A DNA stretch of 45,213 nucleotides from NCBI GenBank assembly GCA_029213065.1, contig JARGPH010000037.1, forward strand, positions 10,215 through 55,427. Reading direction: 5' to 3'. The position numbers and the translations under genes are program-made. Shown here piece after piece: positions 1 through 8,255 of the stretch; the first letter of the stretch is position 1; every line of letters starts with the position of its first letter. Below the pieces are notes generated by a model. It did not search any database, had not been told where the DNA came from, and saw nothing but the letters and a program-made list of their open reading frames with translations. Source of the stretch: Verrucomicrobiales bacterium (GTDB lineage: Bacteria > Verrucomicrobiota > Verrucomicrobiia > Verrucomicrobiales > DEV007).

Positions 1-1
1 G

Positions 2-1759
2 ACTTCTCCGCTGCTGATTCCCTCCGTCGACAGTCTCTCAGGAGCTGAGATTCGTGCTTATCAGCACTATGATATCAACGACACCCTCCGCCAATCCGCT
101 GGCGTTTCATTGGTTCAAACAGGTCAGGCAGGAGGCGCCACCTCCCTCTTCATCCGGGGACTTGAGAGCAATCACACGGTTGTTCTTCTCAACGGTCGCC
201 GCCTCCCTCAGGGGCTGGCAGGGGCTTACCAGCTTGAGTTTCTCGACACCTCGACACTCGAATCGGTCCAGCTAGCAAGAGGGCCCGTCAGTTCGCTTTA
301 CGGCTCGGATGCGGTCGCCGGTGCGATCGATCTCCGCTCGACAGACGCCCGCTACGTCGAGTCCAACACCATCTCCTCCTACTTTGAAGGAGGCTCCTTC
401 GACACCTTCCGCTCCGGTCAGAAAGTGACCCTTCGCGACGGAAAAGTAGGCATCACTCTCGATGCGAGCCACTTCGAAACCTCGAACGATCAGCTCAACT
501 CAGCCTTCGAGAACCGGACGATTCGAGGCAACATCGCCTATGAGATCGCAGAAGGCGTTCACTTCGACATCCTCGGTTACATCCAGGATGGAAACGTTGA
601 AGTCCCCGGTTCCACACTCGGCTTCGGATTTCCCTCCAACGAAATCAACGACAACCAATCGGGCCTCTTTTCCCCCCGCTTCTCGATCAAGCGCGATGAC
701 TGGGATTTCTCGACTTTCTACAGCTACACGACCAACGAGCTCAGCGCGACGATGACGCCCTTCGGCAATGACAACGTGCTTGAGCAGACCGGCCACGAAG
801 CCGAAGCGGTTTTCAATTACCACCCGACTGATTCAGCGACCTACACGATTGGTGCCGGATACTACGGCTACGAGTTCGACAAGAACCCGCTCATCCCCGG
901 ATTCTTCAATCAGCCCGCACAATTTGATTACAACTACACAGGCGTTTTCGCCCAGGCCGCAATCGACCTGCCTCATGGATTTCACCTTCTCACCTCGGGG
1001 CGCTACGACGACCACGATTCATTCGAGAGCAAAGGCACCTACTCCGCGCAGCTGAGCCATCACACCGAATCCACCGGAACCACCGTGTTCGGTAAAATCG
1101 CCACCGGCTACCGCGCCCCTTCCGGTCTCGACTTCACGTTTCTCGACCCGAGCGTCGACCCGTCCACACTTCTCCCCGAGGAAAGCGCTACCTGGGAAAT
1201 CGGCGTTCAGCAGGCGATCCTCAACGAGAGAAGCAGCCTCTCACTCACTTATTTCCAGTCCGACATCGATAACCTCGTCGACTCATTCTTTAACGGAAAC
1301 ACCTTCACCTCGTTCCCCGCGATTGTAGATACCGAGACTTCAGGGTTCGAGTCCGAGCTCCGAATCTCACCCCGTGAAGGAATCGATTTCTACACGAACT
1401 ACTCCTACCTCGAGTCCGAGATCATCTCAGGTAACCTCGGCCAGGGATTCTCCGGCGGCCCCGGCGATCGACTCATCCGCCGCCCCCGCCACCACCTTGG
1501 AGCCGGGATTCTCCTCCACGGAGACGACTGGAGCCTCGGAGCGGAAATCACCGGAAATTACGATCGCCTCGACGCCCCCGGCCTCAAACTGGATGACTAC
1601 ACCGTGGCCCGCTTCTTCGGAAGCTACCAGATCTGCGACAACGTCGAAATCTACGGTCGTGTTGAGAATGCCTTCGATCAGGAATATGAAACCACGAGCG
1701 GCTATCGTGCCTCCGGGACCGGAGCCTACGGCGGCGTTCGAATCATCCTTGGAAAATAA
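2..1759 (+). CDS. TonB-dependent outer-membrane receptor, BtuB-like (5' truncated by window edge)
   Basis: The reading frame is open from base 2, so the true start lies outside the window. An in-frame TTG at 110 falls inside the plug domain and is not a start. The visible N-terminal part is a plug domain with the typical order of motifs: NDTLRQSAGVSLVQTG, then SLFIRGLESNHTVVLLNGRR, then ARGPVSSLYGSDAVAGAIDL. The rest has the alternating polar/aromatic pattern of a 22-strand beta-barrel, and the last strand is YGGVRIILGK. Such receptors import cobalamin, siderophores or other large ligands across the outer membrane using energy from TonB-ExbB-ExbD. The plug wording and short loops resemble BtuB. 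The next gene downstream is B12-dependent metH, which makes cobalamin an attractive substrate, but this is inference from context. The signal peptide and TonB box are not visible. Confidence 0.9.
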   Translation, partial: TSPLLIPSVDSLSGAEIRAYQHYDINDTLRQSAGVSLVQTGQAGGATSLFIRGLESNHTVVLLNGRRLPQGLAGAYQLEFLDTSTLESVQLARGPVSSLYGSDAVAGAIDLRSTDARYVESNTISSYFEGGSFDTFRSGQKVTLRDGKVGITLDASHFETSNDQLNSAFENRTIRGNIAYEIAEGVHFDILGYIQDGNVEVPGSTLGFGFPSNEINDNQSGLFSPRFSIKRDDWDFSTFYSYTTNELSATMTPFGNDNVLEQTGHEAEAVFNYHPTDSATYTIGAGYYGYEFDKNPLIPGFFNQPAQFDYNYTGVFAQAAIDLPHGFHLLTSGRYDDHDSFESKGTYSAQLSHHTESTGTTVFGKIATGYRAPSGLDFTFLDPSVDPSTLLPEESATWEIGVQQAILNERSSLSLTYFQSDIDNLVDSFFNGNTFTSFPAIVDTETSGFESELRISPREGIDFYTNYSYLESEIISGNLGQGFSGGPGDRLIRRPRHHLGAGILLHGDDWSLGAEITGNYDRLDAPGLKLDDYTVARFFGSYQICDNVEIYGRVENAFDQEYETTSGYRASGTGAYGGVRIILGK

Positions 1760-1766
1760 CATAACC

Positions 1767-1858
1767 TAACAGGGTATATTCCCTGACATAACCCTGTTAA
1801 GTCGCCCACCTTACCCTGTTTGGCACCGCCCTGTTGAGTCTTTGACCCAACAGGGTTA
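1767..1858. promoter_or_regulatory. Cluster of five CCCTGTT/AACAGGG half-sites upstream of metH
   Basis: The 7-mer occurs as AACAGGG at 1768-1774 and 1849-1855, and as its complement CCCTGTT at 1792-1798, 1814-1820 and 1829-1835. The first two form a 9-bp perfect inverted repeat (TAACAGGGT at 1767-1775, ACCCTGTTA at 1791-1799). The last two form an 8-bp perfect inverted repeat (CCCTGTTG at 1829-1836, CAACAGGG at 1848-1855). There is no T-tract, so these are not obvious terminators. A matching inverted repeat precedes the cystathionine gamma-synthase gene near 26.86 kb, which suggests operator sites of a methionine-related regulator. No regulator gene is visible in the window. Confidence 0.55.
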
Positions 1859-1970
1859 ACGTGTTTTATAAAGCTCTACACTTTCCCACCTTCTTACTTT
1901 ACGACGTTTATACCGCGCAACGCGCCCCCGGAGACTCCCGACCTTTCACCTTTTACATTCAACCTTTTAC

Positions 1971-1983
1971 GGCGCGCAGCGCC
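1971..1983 (+). promoter_or_regulatory. Short GC hairpin just before the metH start
   Basis: GGCGC-GCA-GCGCC can form a 5-bp hairpin ending 8 bases before the metH ATG at 1992. It replaces any visible Shine-Dalgarno sequence. The leader before it repeats CCTTTTAC. A role in translation control is possible but not shown; it may simply be part of a dispersed intergenic repeat. Confidence 0.25.
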
Positions 1984-1991
1984 ACCCAGCC

Positions 1992-4900
1992 ATGTCATCC
2001 GAACTCACTTCCGAACTCCAGAAAGCCCTCAAAGAACGCATCCTCGTCCTCGACGGCGCTATGGGCACCACGATTCGCGGCTACGGTCTCGAAGAATCCG
2101 ATGCCCGCGGTGAACGTTTCGCGAAGAACGAGAAAGATCTTCTCAACAACGGAGACATCCTCTCGCTGACCAAACCCGACGTCATCGGCGACATCCACAA
2201 ACGTTTCCTCGAGGCCGGTTCCGACATCATCGAAACCAATACCTTCTCGGGAACGACACTCGCTCAGAGCGAATTCTTTGTCGAAGATCCCCGCGAAAAA
2301 GGAACCGGACGCAAAGATCCCGAGTTCTTTCAAAGCAAAGTCTGCGAAAACCAGTTCCTCCTCGATCTCGCCTGGGAGATCAACTACGAGTCCGCGAAAC
2401 TCTGCCGCAAGTGGACCGACCGGATCGGAAACGAAACGGGACGCAAACGCTACGTCGCCGGTGCAATCGGACCGATGACCGTTTCCCTGACGAACTCACC
2501 CGACGCCGAAGACCCCGGCTTTCGCGTCATCACCTTTGACCAGGTTCGAGACAGCTACAAACATCAGATTCGCGCCCTCGCCGCCGGCGGAACTGACATC
2601 ATGATGGTTGAAACCATCTTCGATTCGCTCAACGCCAAAGCCGCCCTCGTCGCCCTCCGTGAAGTCTTCGACGAAGACGGCGTCGAATACCCGGTCATCA
2701 TTTCCGCAGCGGTCGGACGTGGCGGGGAAACGATGATCTCCGCTCAAAAAGTGGAGGCGATGTGGAACGCGATGTCCAACATCAAACCGCTCGCGATTGG
2801 ACTTAACTGCTCCCTCGGCCCCGATCTCATTGAGCCGCACCTCGCCGAACTTTCCCGCGTCGCGGAAACTCATATCTCCGTGTATCCCAACGCGGGCCTT
2901 CCCAATCCGCTTGCCCCCACCGGATTCGATCTCAAGCCCGACGACATGGGCAGATTCCTCGGTGAATTCGCAGAGCAGGGCCTCGTCAACCTTGTCGGAG
3001 GTTGCTGCGGGAACACACCCGAGCACGTCGCGGCGATTGCCGAAGCCGCCGCAAAATACGCTCCGCGCGAAATTCCCACCGCTCCCGAAGCGATGCGCCT
3101 CAGCGGATCAGAAGCCTTCAATCAGGACAGCAACAAAGGCTTCCTCATGGTCGGTGAGCGAACCAACGTGGCCGGCTCCCCCCGTTTCGCAAAACTCATC
3201 AAAGAAGGCAAACTCGAAGAGGCCGTCGCGGTGGCGCGACAGCAGGTCGACAACGGCGCACCTGTCATCGACGTCTGCATGGACGAAGGCATGATCGACG
3301 GCGTCGAAATGATGACCCGCTTCCTCAACCTGCTCGCTTCCGAGCCGGACGTCGCCGCCGTTCCCACGATGGTTGACTCCTCAAAATGGGAAGTCATCGA
3401 AGCCGGACTCAAATGCCTCCAGGGCAAAGGCATCGTGAACTCGATCTCGCTCAAGGAAGGCGAAGACGCTTTTCGCGAGAATGCCAAAAAAGTCATGAAG
3501 TACGGCGCCGCCGTCGTCGTTATGGCCTTTGATGAAAAAGGCCAGGCCGCCACTTACGAAGATAAAATCCGGATTTGTGAACGCGCTTACCGCATTCTTG
3601 TCGACGAAGTCGGGTTCAATCCACATGACATCATTTTCGACCCTAACATTCTCACCGTGGCAACGGGAATGGATGAGCATAACAACTATGCCGTCGACTT
3701 CATCAACGCAACCCGCTGGATCAAAGAGAACCTCCCCGGTGCGAAAGTGAGTGGTGGAGTCAGTAATATTTCCTTCAGCTTCCGGGGCAACAACGTCGTC
3801 CGCGAGGCGATGCACTCCGCCTTCCTTCTCCACGCCGGCCAAGCCGGAATGGACATGGGCATCGTCAACGCGGGGATGCTCGAAGTGTATGACGAAATCG
3901 AGCCGGAACTCAAAAAGCTCGTCGAGGACGTCCTCCTCAACAAACATGACGGTGCCACCGAAGCGCTCATTGATTTTGCCGAAGAGCTCAAAAACAAAGG
4001 CGCTCACAAAGTCGAAAAAGGCAGCACTGCCGACCTCGCCTGGCGCGATGCCCCCGTCGGTGATCGCATGACGCACGCTCTCGTCAAAGGGATCACCGAT
4101 TTTATCGAAGAAGACACCGAGGAAGCCCGACTCGCTCTCGGGAAACCGCTCAACGTCATCGAAGGCCCCCTCATGGACGGGATGAAAGTGGTTGGCGAAC
4201 TTTTCGGCGCCGGCAAAATGTTCCTTCCTCAGGTCGTTAAAAGCGCCCGGGTCATGAAAAAGGCCGTCGCCTATCTCGAACCCTTCATGCTCGCCGAGAA
4301 GAAAGAAGGCGAAGAGGACAAGGCTCCCGTTTTCCTCATCGCGACGGTCAAAGGCGACGTCCACGACATCGGGAAGAACATCGTCGGTGTGGTCCTCGGC
4401 TGCAACGGCTACAAGGTCATCGACCTCGGCGTCATGGTCGACTGCGACCGCATTCTCGCCGCGGCCGAAGAACACAAAGCTGACATCATCGGACTGAGCG
4501 GACTTATTACCCCGTCGCTCGACGAGATGATCTACAATGCCAAGGAATTCGAAAAACGCGGGGTCAAGAAGCCGCTCCTCATCGGGGGTGCCACGACCTC
4601 GCGCGCCCACACCGCGATCAAGATCAGCGAACACTATTCCGAACCCGTCGTCCACGTCATCGACGCCTCTCTCGTCGTCGGAGTTTGTAACTCGCTCCTT
4701 TCGGAGAACCTGCGAACCGACTTTGTCGAAGCCCACAAAATCGCCGAACAGGAGGCACGCGACAAGCACGCCAACAAAGGCTCCACCGCCGTCTACCTTC
4801 CTTACGAAGAAGCGAAGCAGGATCACTACAAAGTGGATTGGGCCACCGCCGACATCGCGACGCCGGAGTCGATCGGAGCCCACATCTGGGATCCCGTCCC

Positions 4901-5768
4901 GCTTGAGGAAATCGTCGAGATCTTCGACTGGTCACCGTTTTTCCATGCCTGGCAGTTGCGCGGGGTTTACCCGAAAATCCTGACACACGAAAAACACGGC
5001 GAAGAAGCGACCAAACTCTTCAACGATGCCCAGCGCATCCTCAAAGATCTCGTCGATAACAAACGCGTTCACGCGCGCGCCACCTGGGGTGTCTGGCCCG
5101 CTCATTCCACCGGCGACGACATCGAACTCTACACTTCGGAAGCACGTGACGAAGTCCTCACCACCTTCCATTTCCTCCGCCAGCAAAAGGAGAAAGTGAA
5201 AGCGGGAACGCCGTTCCAGAGCCTTGCTGATTTCGTCGCTCCCAAATCAAGCGGACGTGCCGATTACCTCGGGGCCTTCGCCGTCACTGCCGGAAACGAA
5301 GTCGAGGAATACGCAAAAACCTTCCGCGACGCCGGTGACGACTACACCGCCATCATGATCCAGGCACTGGCCGACCGCTTCGCCGAAGGACTCGCCGAGT
5401 TGATTCACCGCAAGACGCGTCGCTTCATGGGCTTTGGCATCAACGAAGATCTCACCACCGAAGACCTCATCAAAGAGCGCTACCGCGGGATCCGTCCTGC
5501 AGCCGGCTACCCCGCCTCGCCCGATCACACCGAAAAAGGAATCCTCTGGGATCTCCTCGATGTCGAGAAAGCAGTGAACATGGAAATCACGACCAGCTAC
5601 GCAATGTTTCCGCCAAGTTCCGTAAGCGGACTCCTCTTCTTCAACGAAGACGCCCGCTACTTCAACGTCGGCAAAATCGAACGCGACCAGCTCGAAGACT
5701 ACGCCAAGCGCAAAGGCATGACGATAGAGGAAGCCGAGAAATGGATGGCACCGAATCTGGCGGATTGA
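1992..5768 (+). CDS. metH: Cobalamin-dependent methionine synthase
   Basis: This 1258-residue protein has all four MetH modules in order and the usual length. It transfers a methyl group from 5-methyltetrahydrofolate to homocysteine by way of enzyme-bound methylcobalamin, in the cytoplasm. Residues 1-350 are the homocysteine-binding barrel with DGAMGTTI near the start and the zinc-binding [11 protein letters not shown]. Residues about 380-650 are the pterin-binding barrel ([16 protein letters not shown]). Residues about 700-930 hold the cap and the B12-binding domain with the [10 protein letters not shown] motif that supplies the axial histidine. The C-terminus from about 950 is the AdoMet-binding reactivation domain ([15 protein letters not shown]). 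It follows the BtuB-like receptor gene after a 232-bp gap packed with inverted repeats. No Shine-Dalgarno sequence is evident, and the ATG at 1992 gives the expected N-terminus. Confidence 0.98.
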   Translation: MSSELTSELQKALKERILVLDGAMGTTIRGYGLEESDARGERFAKNEKDLLNNGDILSLTKPDVIGDIHKRFLEAGSDIIETNTFSGTTLAQSEFFVEDPREKGTGRKDPEFFQSKVCENQFLLDLAWEINYESAKLCRKWTDRIGNETGRKRYVAGAIGPMTVSLTNSPDAEDPGFRVITFDQVRDSYKHQIRALAAGGTDIMMVETIFDSLNAKAALVALREVFDEDGVEYPVIISAAVGRGGETMISAQKVEAMWNAMSNIKPLAIGLNCSLGPDLIEPHLAELSRVAETHISVYPNAGLPNPLAPTGFDLKPDDMGRFLGEFAEQGLVNLVGGCCGNTPEHVAAIAEAAAKYAPREIPTAPEAMRLSGSEAFNQDSNKGFLMVGERTNVAGSPRFAKLIKEGKLEEAVAVARQQVDNGAPVIDVCMDEGMIDGVEMMTRFLNLLASEPDVAAVPTMVDSSKWEVIEAGLKCLQGKGIVNSISLKEGEDAFRENAKKVMKYGAAVVVMAFDEKGQAATYEDKIRICERAYRILVDEVGFNPHDIIFDPNILTVATGMDEHNNYAVDFINATRWIKENLPGAKVSGGVSNISFSFRGNNVVREAMHSAFLLHAGQAGMDMGIVNAGMLEVYDEIEPELKKLVEDVLLNKHDGATEALIDFAEELKNKGAHKVEKGSTADLAWRDAPVGDRMTHALVKGITDFIEEDTEEARLALGKPLNVIEGPLMDGMKVVGELFGAGKMFLPQVVKSARVMKKAVAYLEPFMLAEKKEGEEDKAPVFLIATVKGDVHDIGKNIVGVVLGCNGYKVIDLGVMVDCDRILAAAEEHKADIIGLSGLITPSLDEMIYNAKEFEKRGVKKPLLIGGATTSRAHTAIKISEHYSEPVVHVIDASLVVGVCNSLLSENLRTDFVEAHKIAEQEARDKHANKGSTAVYLPYEEAKQDHYKVDWATADIATPESIGAHIWDPVPLEEIVEIFDWSPFFHAWQLRGVYPKILTHEKHGEEATKLFNDAQRILKDLVDNKRVHARATWGVWPAHSTGDDIELYTSEARDEVLTTFHFLRQQKEKVKAGTPFQSLADFVAPKSSGRADYLGAFAVTAGNEVEEYAKTFRDAGDDYTAIMIQALADRFAEGLAELIHRKTRRFMGFGINEDLTTEDLIKERYRGIRPAAGYPASPDHTEKGILWDLLDVEKAVNMEITTSYAMFPPSSVSGLLFFNEDARYFNVGKIERDQLEDYAKRKGMTIEEAEKWMAPNLAD

Positions 5769-5810
5769 TCAATGAGTCATCGGAAAAGGGAGGTCACGGA
5801 GCACCTCGCC

Positions 5811-5879
5811 GTAGGATGGACATTCCTGTCCATCCAGCGCAGCCCATGAAAAGAAGACGGACAGGAATGTCCATCCTAC
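5811..5879. repeat. Perfect 21-bp inverted repeat (REP/MITE-like)
   Basis: Bases 5811-5831 and 5859-5879 are exact reverse complements over 21 bp, separated by 27 bases. The arm starts GTAGGATGGACATTCC. The element lies 42 bp after metH and just before the degraded L,D-transpeptidase copy. It looks like a palindromic intergenic repeat of the REP or short MITE kind. It could also act as a transcription barrier after metH, although it has no T-tract. No partner transposase (RAYT) is in the window. Confidence 0.75.
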
Positions 5880-5944
5880 TTAGATCTAAACAATCTTCAG
5901 CAAGCGAACACCGCGAGGTCTTCCCGCAAAAACGGCCGCGCTCT

Positions 5945-6328
5945 CTAACTCCTCGATTGCACTGCCACTCGGTCATTTAAATCAAGAGCAGCCATCAGTG
6001 CAGCAAGATCAGCCGCCCCCACATTGATACACCCGCCCGTGACGCATTTCCCAATGCGGCTCTGGTCCTGCGTCCCGTGGATGGCATACGAATACCAGCG
6101 GAAGACACCTTTGTATTCGCCAAAATGAAAGGGTTGCTTTGTCGTCGAATTGACCGGCTGCAATCCGATGAAGCAGTCGCCGTATTCCCCACCCTGAAAC
6201 GCTCTTCCCGCGGATAGGAATCCCTTTTTCCCGAAACCGCCAAGAACACCCGCGGCATCCCCTTCCCGCAGATAGGCACGACTTTCACCCGGATTAGCCT
6301 CATCGAGCACAATTCGGATCAGTAGCAT
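5945..6328 (-). pseudogene. Truncated copy of the L,D-transpeptidase-like gene at 6855-7478
   Basis: The 127-residue frame matches the full-length neighbour from LIRIVLDEANPGESR onward but has lost the signal-peptide region. It also carries an exact 55-codon in-frame deletion: the sequence passes straight from AFQGG to EYGDCFIG. The bases CCCT are shared at the two deletion ends, consistent with microhomology-driven loss. The HGT...GGCINV catalytic-type motif is retained, and the C-terminal tail (AADLAALMAALDLNDRV) differs from that of the full copy. The remaining frame starts with an ATG at 6328, so a short cytoplasmic product is possible. Loss of export signal and core makes it most likely a relic. 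Confidence 0.75.
6013..6322 (-). repeat. Direct repeat, copy 1 (310 bp, internally deleted)
   Basis: Nearly identical at DNA level to 6923-7397 except for a 165-bp gap. The two copies have the same orientation and enclose the toxin-antitoxin genes. Homology stops abruptly at both ends, inside the coding frames. Confidence 0.8.
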
Positions 6329-6358
6329 TCCTTTTTCACCTTGGCAGTCGAACTCTTC

Positions 6359-6616
6359 TCATCGGTAGACATCCTTTCGATGCCCAATTTTCACGACGAA
6401 AACAATCAGCTCTTTATCGCGGATTTCATAGATCACCCGATAAACACCAATCCGAATTCGGTATAACTCATCTCCTTTCAGTTTTTTAGCGTTAGGGGGA
6501 AGTGGCTCGTCAGCAAGATTTCCAACCTTCTCGAGGATTGACTCAACATCCTTTTTCGGAAGGCCACGAAGATCCTTACGAACGCGCTTTGAAAATGCGA
6601 CGTTATATTGTGCCAT
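6359..6616 (-). CDS. RelE/ParE-family toxin
   Basis: This 85-residue protein has the compact RelE/ParE fold signature: an N-terminal FSKRVRKDLRGLPKKDVE helix pair, then NAKKLKGDELYRIRIGVYRVIYEI, and a terminal strand VFVVKIGHRKDVYR. Family members are either ribosome-dependent mRNA endonucleases (RelE) or gyrase poisons (ParE). The Y-R-I-R-x-G-x-Y-R-V-I-Y pattern and the GHRKDVYR tail favour the RelE side. Its ATG (6614-6616) lies inside the 3' end of the antitoxin frame, a 14-bp overlap that indicates translational coupling. The pair sits between two copies of the L,D-transpeptidase-like gene, suggesting insertion by recombination. Confidence 0.88.
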   Translation of the reverse strand: MAQYNVAFSKRVRKDLRGLPKKDVESILEKVGNLADEPLPPNAKKLKGDELYRIRIGVYRVIYEIRDKELIVFVVKIGHRKDVYR

Positions 6617-6824
6617 CCTGCATTAGCAACTCGACAAAGGCCTCATAACCGACGGGCTCATCATCTTTTCTCTCCCGCCAGTCTTTTAGGTCCTCCAAAT
6701 CCTCCAGCAGGCTCACCTTTAAGGCCTCATTAACCAATTCCGACATGGACTGATTAGTCTCTGCCGCCTTCAATCTAAGAGCCTTATGAACCGGTTCCTC
6801 CAGATACAGCGTAGCCTTACTCAT
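6603..6824 (-). CDS. Ribbon-helix-helix antitoxin
   Basis: The 73-residue product begins MSKATLYLEEPVHKALRLKA, a short strand followed by helices typical of the ribbon-helix-helix DNA-binding fold, and NQSMSELVNEALK is the second helix. The C-terminal part is acidic (EDLEDLKDWRERKDDEP), as expected for a segment that wraps and neutralises the toxin. I chose the ATG at 6824; a GTG at 6839 would add five residues. The gene precedes and overlaps the toxin gene, the usual antitoxin-first order. Palindromes just upstream are good candidates for its own operator. Confidence 0.85.
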   Translation of the reverse strand: MSKATLYLEEPVHKALRLKAAETNQSMSELVNEALKVSLLEDLEDLKDWRERKDDEPVGYEAFVELLMQDGTI

Positions 6825-6844
6825 ACAGGAATATGACACCTTAG

Positions 6845-6857
6845 CGTCATGACGTCA
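6845..6857. promoter_or_regulatory. Overlapping palindromes upstream of the antitoxin (candidate operator)
   Basis: CGTCATGACG (6845-6854) and TGACGTCA (6850-6857) are both perfect palindromes and overlap by five bases. On the minus strand they follow TTGACG, a possible -35 box, with CATATT about 17 bases further as a weak -10. The site ends 21 bases before the antitoxin ATG. Ribbon-helix-helix antitoxins repress their own promoters by binding such sites. Confidence 0.5.
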
Positions 6858-7478
6858 AGACACCTCATCCACGCGGACCAAACCTCCCATACAAGCTTCT
6901 GAGGCAAGTAGGCGCAACCCCTCCGCCCCCACATTGATACACCCGCCCGTGATGCATTTCCCGATGCGGCTCTGGTCCTGCGTCCCGTGGATGGCATACG
7001 AATACCAGCGGAAGACACCTTTGTATTCGCCGAAGTGAAAGGGTTGCCTTGCCGTCGAGTTGACCGGCTGCAATCCGATGAAGCAGTCGCCGTATTCCCC
7101 ACCCTTTCCGTCGCCATCGAAGTCGATCGAACTCATGTTGGAGAATAGATTTTCGGCGAGCCATTCCCGGGACTTCCCCGATTCCTGAACGAGATCATCC
7201 GTCATTTCAAAGCGGTCGACGGAGAGCACGGCATTAACCTTGAATTCACCGAGGAGGGAGTAGCCTCCCTGAAACGCTCTTCCCGCGGGTAGGAATCCCT
7301 TTTTCCCGAAACCGACAGGAACACCCGCAGCATCCCCTTCCCGCAAATAGGCACGACTTTCACCCGGATTAGCCTCATCGAGCACAATTCGGATCAGAGG
7401 CTTTTCGCCCGCCTCAAGAAGGGATACCGCTCCCATCGACGCAGTCGCGACCGCCGGGAAAAACTCTCTGCGTTTCAT
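6855..7478 (-). CDS. L,D-transpeptidase (YkuD)-like secreted protein
   Basis: The 207-residue protein starts MKRREFFPAVATASMGAVS, a signal-peptide-like leader with a charged N-region, so it is probably exported. The motif YAIHGTQDQSRIG followed by GKCITGGCINVG closely resembles the HGT...S/T-x-GC-x-R/N core of YkuD L,D-transpeptidases, with the cysteine as nucleophile. Those enzymes cross-link peptidoglycan or attach proteins to it. The FDGDGKGGEYGD stretch may be an inserted loop. The ATG at 7478 is preceded by AGAGGTG. The last 20 residues differ from those of the truncated copy, so recombination at the toxin-antitoxin junction may have replaced this C-terminus. The family call rests on the motif alone. 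Confidence 0.6.
   Translation of the reverse strand: MKRREFFPAVATASMGAVSLLEAGEKPLIRIVLDEANPGESRAYLREGDAAGVPVGFGKKGFLPAGRAFQGGYSLLGEFKVNAVLSVDRFEMTDDLVQESGKSREWLAENLFSNMSSIDFDGDGKGGEYGDCFIGLQPVNSTARQPFHFGEYKGVFRWYSYAIHGTQDQSRIGKCITGGCINVGAEGLRLLASEACMGGLVRVDEVS
6923..7397 (-). repeat. Direct repeat, copy 2 (475 bp, full)
   Basis: Full-length partner of the repeat at 6013-6322, in the same orientation. The extra 165 bp (55 codons) lie near 7104-7268. Recombination between the copies would delete the toxin-antitoxin pair. Confidence 0.8.
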
Positions 7479-7530
7479 CACCTCTAAACTAACCCATCAC
7501 GCCGGCAATTCAGGCAAAATAAGAATCGCA

Positions 7531-7560
7531 TTGACTTAGTGTCCAAATTACACTTATAGT
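7531..7560 (+). promoter_or_regulatory. Promoter of the NAD operon with embedded palindrome (candidate NrtR operator)
   Basis: TTGACT (7531-7536) and TTATAG (7554-7559) are separated by 17 bp, a good sigma-70-type promoter. The spacer is almost filled by an imperfect palindrome: TTAGTGT (7536-7542) and ACACTTA (7550-7556), with AGTGT/ACACT exact. Binding here would block RNA polymerase. The gene that starts at 7566 encodes an NrtR-type repressor, so autoregulation is the simplest reading. Confidence 0.6.
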
Positions 7561-7565
7561 TAAGC

Positions 7566-8255
7566 GTGAGTTTTACCTACGAATATCCCAGAGGAGCCCT
7601 GACCGTTGACTGCGTTGTTTTCGGCTTTGACGGTGGCGAGTTGAAGATCCTTCTGATCCAGCGGGGCATCGCACCATTCAAAGGTGAGTGGGCCCTGCCG
7701 GGCGGATTTGTCAGTCCCGACGAATCGCTTGATGAAGCGGCTCTGCGGGAATTAGAAGAGGAAACCGGGCTCAGGAATGTCTTTCTCGAACAGCTCTACA
7801 CCTTCGGGGCGGTGAACCGCGATCCCCGTGAACGCGTCGTCAGCGTCGCCTACTTCGCACTCGTGCAGCCGGATGAGCACACCACCGAGGCGCAAACCGA
7901 CGCCGATGACGCGCGGTGGTTTCAGATCTCTGAGATTCCGGAACTGGCTTTCGATCATTCGGAGATTCTGAAAACGGGCCTGAAAAGACTCCGTGGAAAA
8001 CTGCGCTACGAACCAATCGGGTTCGAACTCCTTCCTGAAAAATTCACCCTGCCACAACTACAACGACTTTACGAAAGCGTCCTCGGCAACGAGCTCGACA
8101 AACGGAACTTCCGAAAAAAAGTTCTCAGTTTCGGTCTTCTCATTCCCCTCGACGAAAAACGACGCGAAGGCCCCCACCGCCCCGCACAACTCTACCGCTT
8201 CGATCCCGCGCGCTATGAGGCACTGAAGAACGAGGGATTTTTATTTGAGATATGA
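7566..8255 (+). CDS. nrtR: NrtR-type Nudix transcriptional regulator of NAD metabolism
   Basis: The 229-residue protein has an N-terminal Nudix domain (about 10-140) and a C-terminal winged-helix region (about 150-229, with [20 protein letters not shown]). This is the architecture of NrtR, which represses NAD-synthesis genes and releases DNA on binding ADP-ribose or related NAD metabolites. The Nudix box at residues 47-69 (GFVSPDE...RELEEETGL) fits G-x5-E-x7-RE-U-x-EE-x-G-U exactly, so hydrolase activity may be kept. Many NrtR proteins have lost it. Translation starts at GTG 7566, seven bases after the -10 box, so the mRNA is nearly leaderless. It overlaps the next gene by ATGA. The downstream pncB and pncA genes support the assignment. 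Confidence 0.88.
   Translation: MSFTYEYPRGALTVDCVVFGFDGGELKILLIQRGIAPFKGEWALPGGFVSPDESLDEAALRELEEETGLRNVFLEQLYTFGAVNRDPRERVVSVAYFALVQPDEHTTEAQTDADDARWFQISEIPELAFDHSEILKTGLKRLRGKLRYEPIGFELLPEKFTLPQLQRLYESVLGNELDKRNFRKKVLSFGLLIPLDEKRREGPHRPAQLYRFDPARYEALKNEGFLFEI

Noticed and set aside
1860-1991. SAM or cobalamin riboswitch in the metH leader
   Set aside because: No B12-box or SAM-I/II-like conserved core is visible, and the leader is short and C/T-rich. Only a small hairpin remains. A covariance-model search would be decisive.
3381-4883. 500-codon open frame on the minus strand inside metH
   Set aside because: It is the mirror of a highly conserved MetH coding region with GC-rich third positions. 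The product shows no domain and is rich in Val, Asp and Phe, typical of an antisense shadow.
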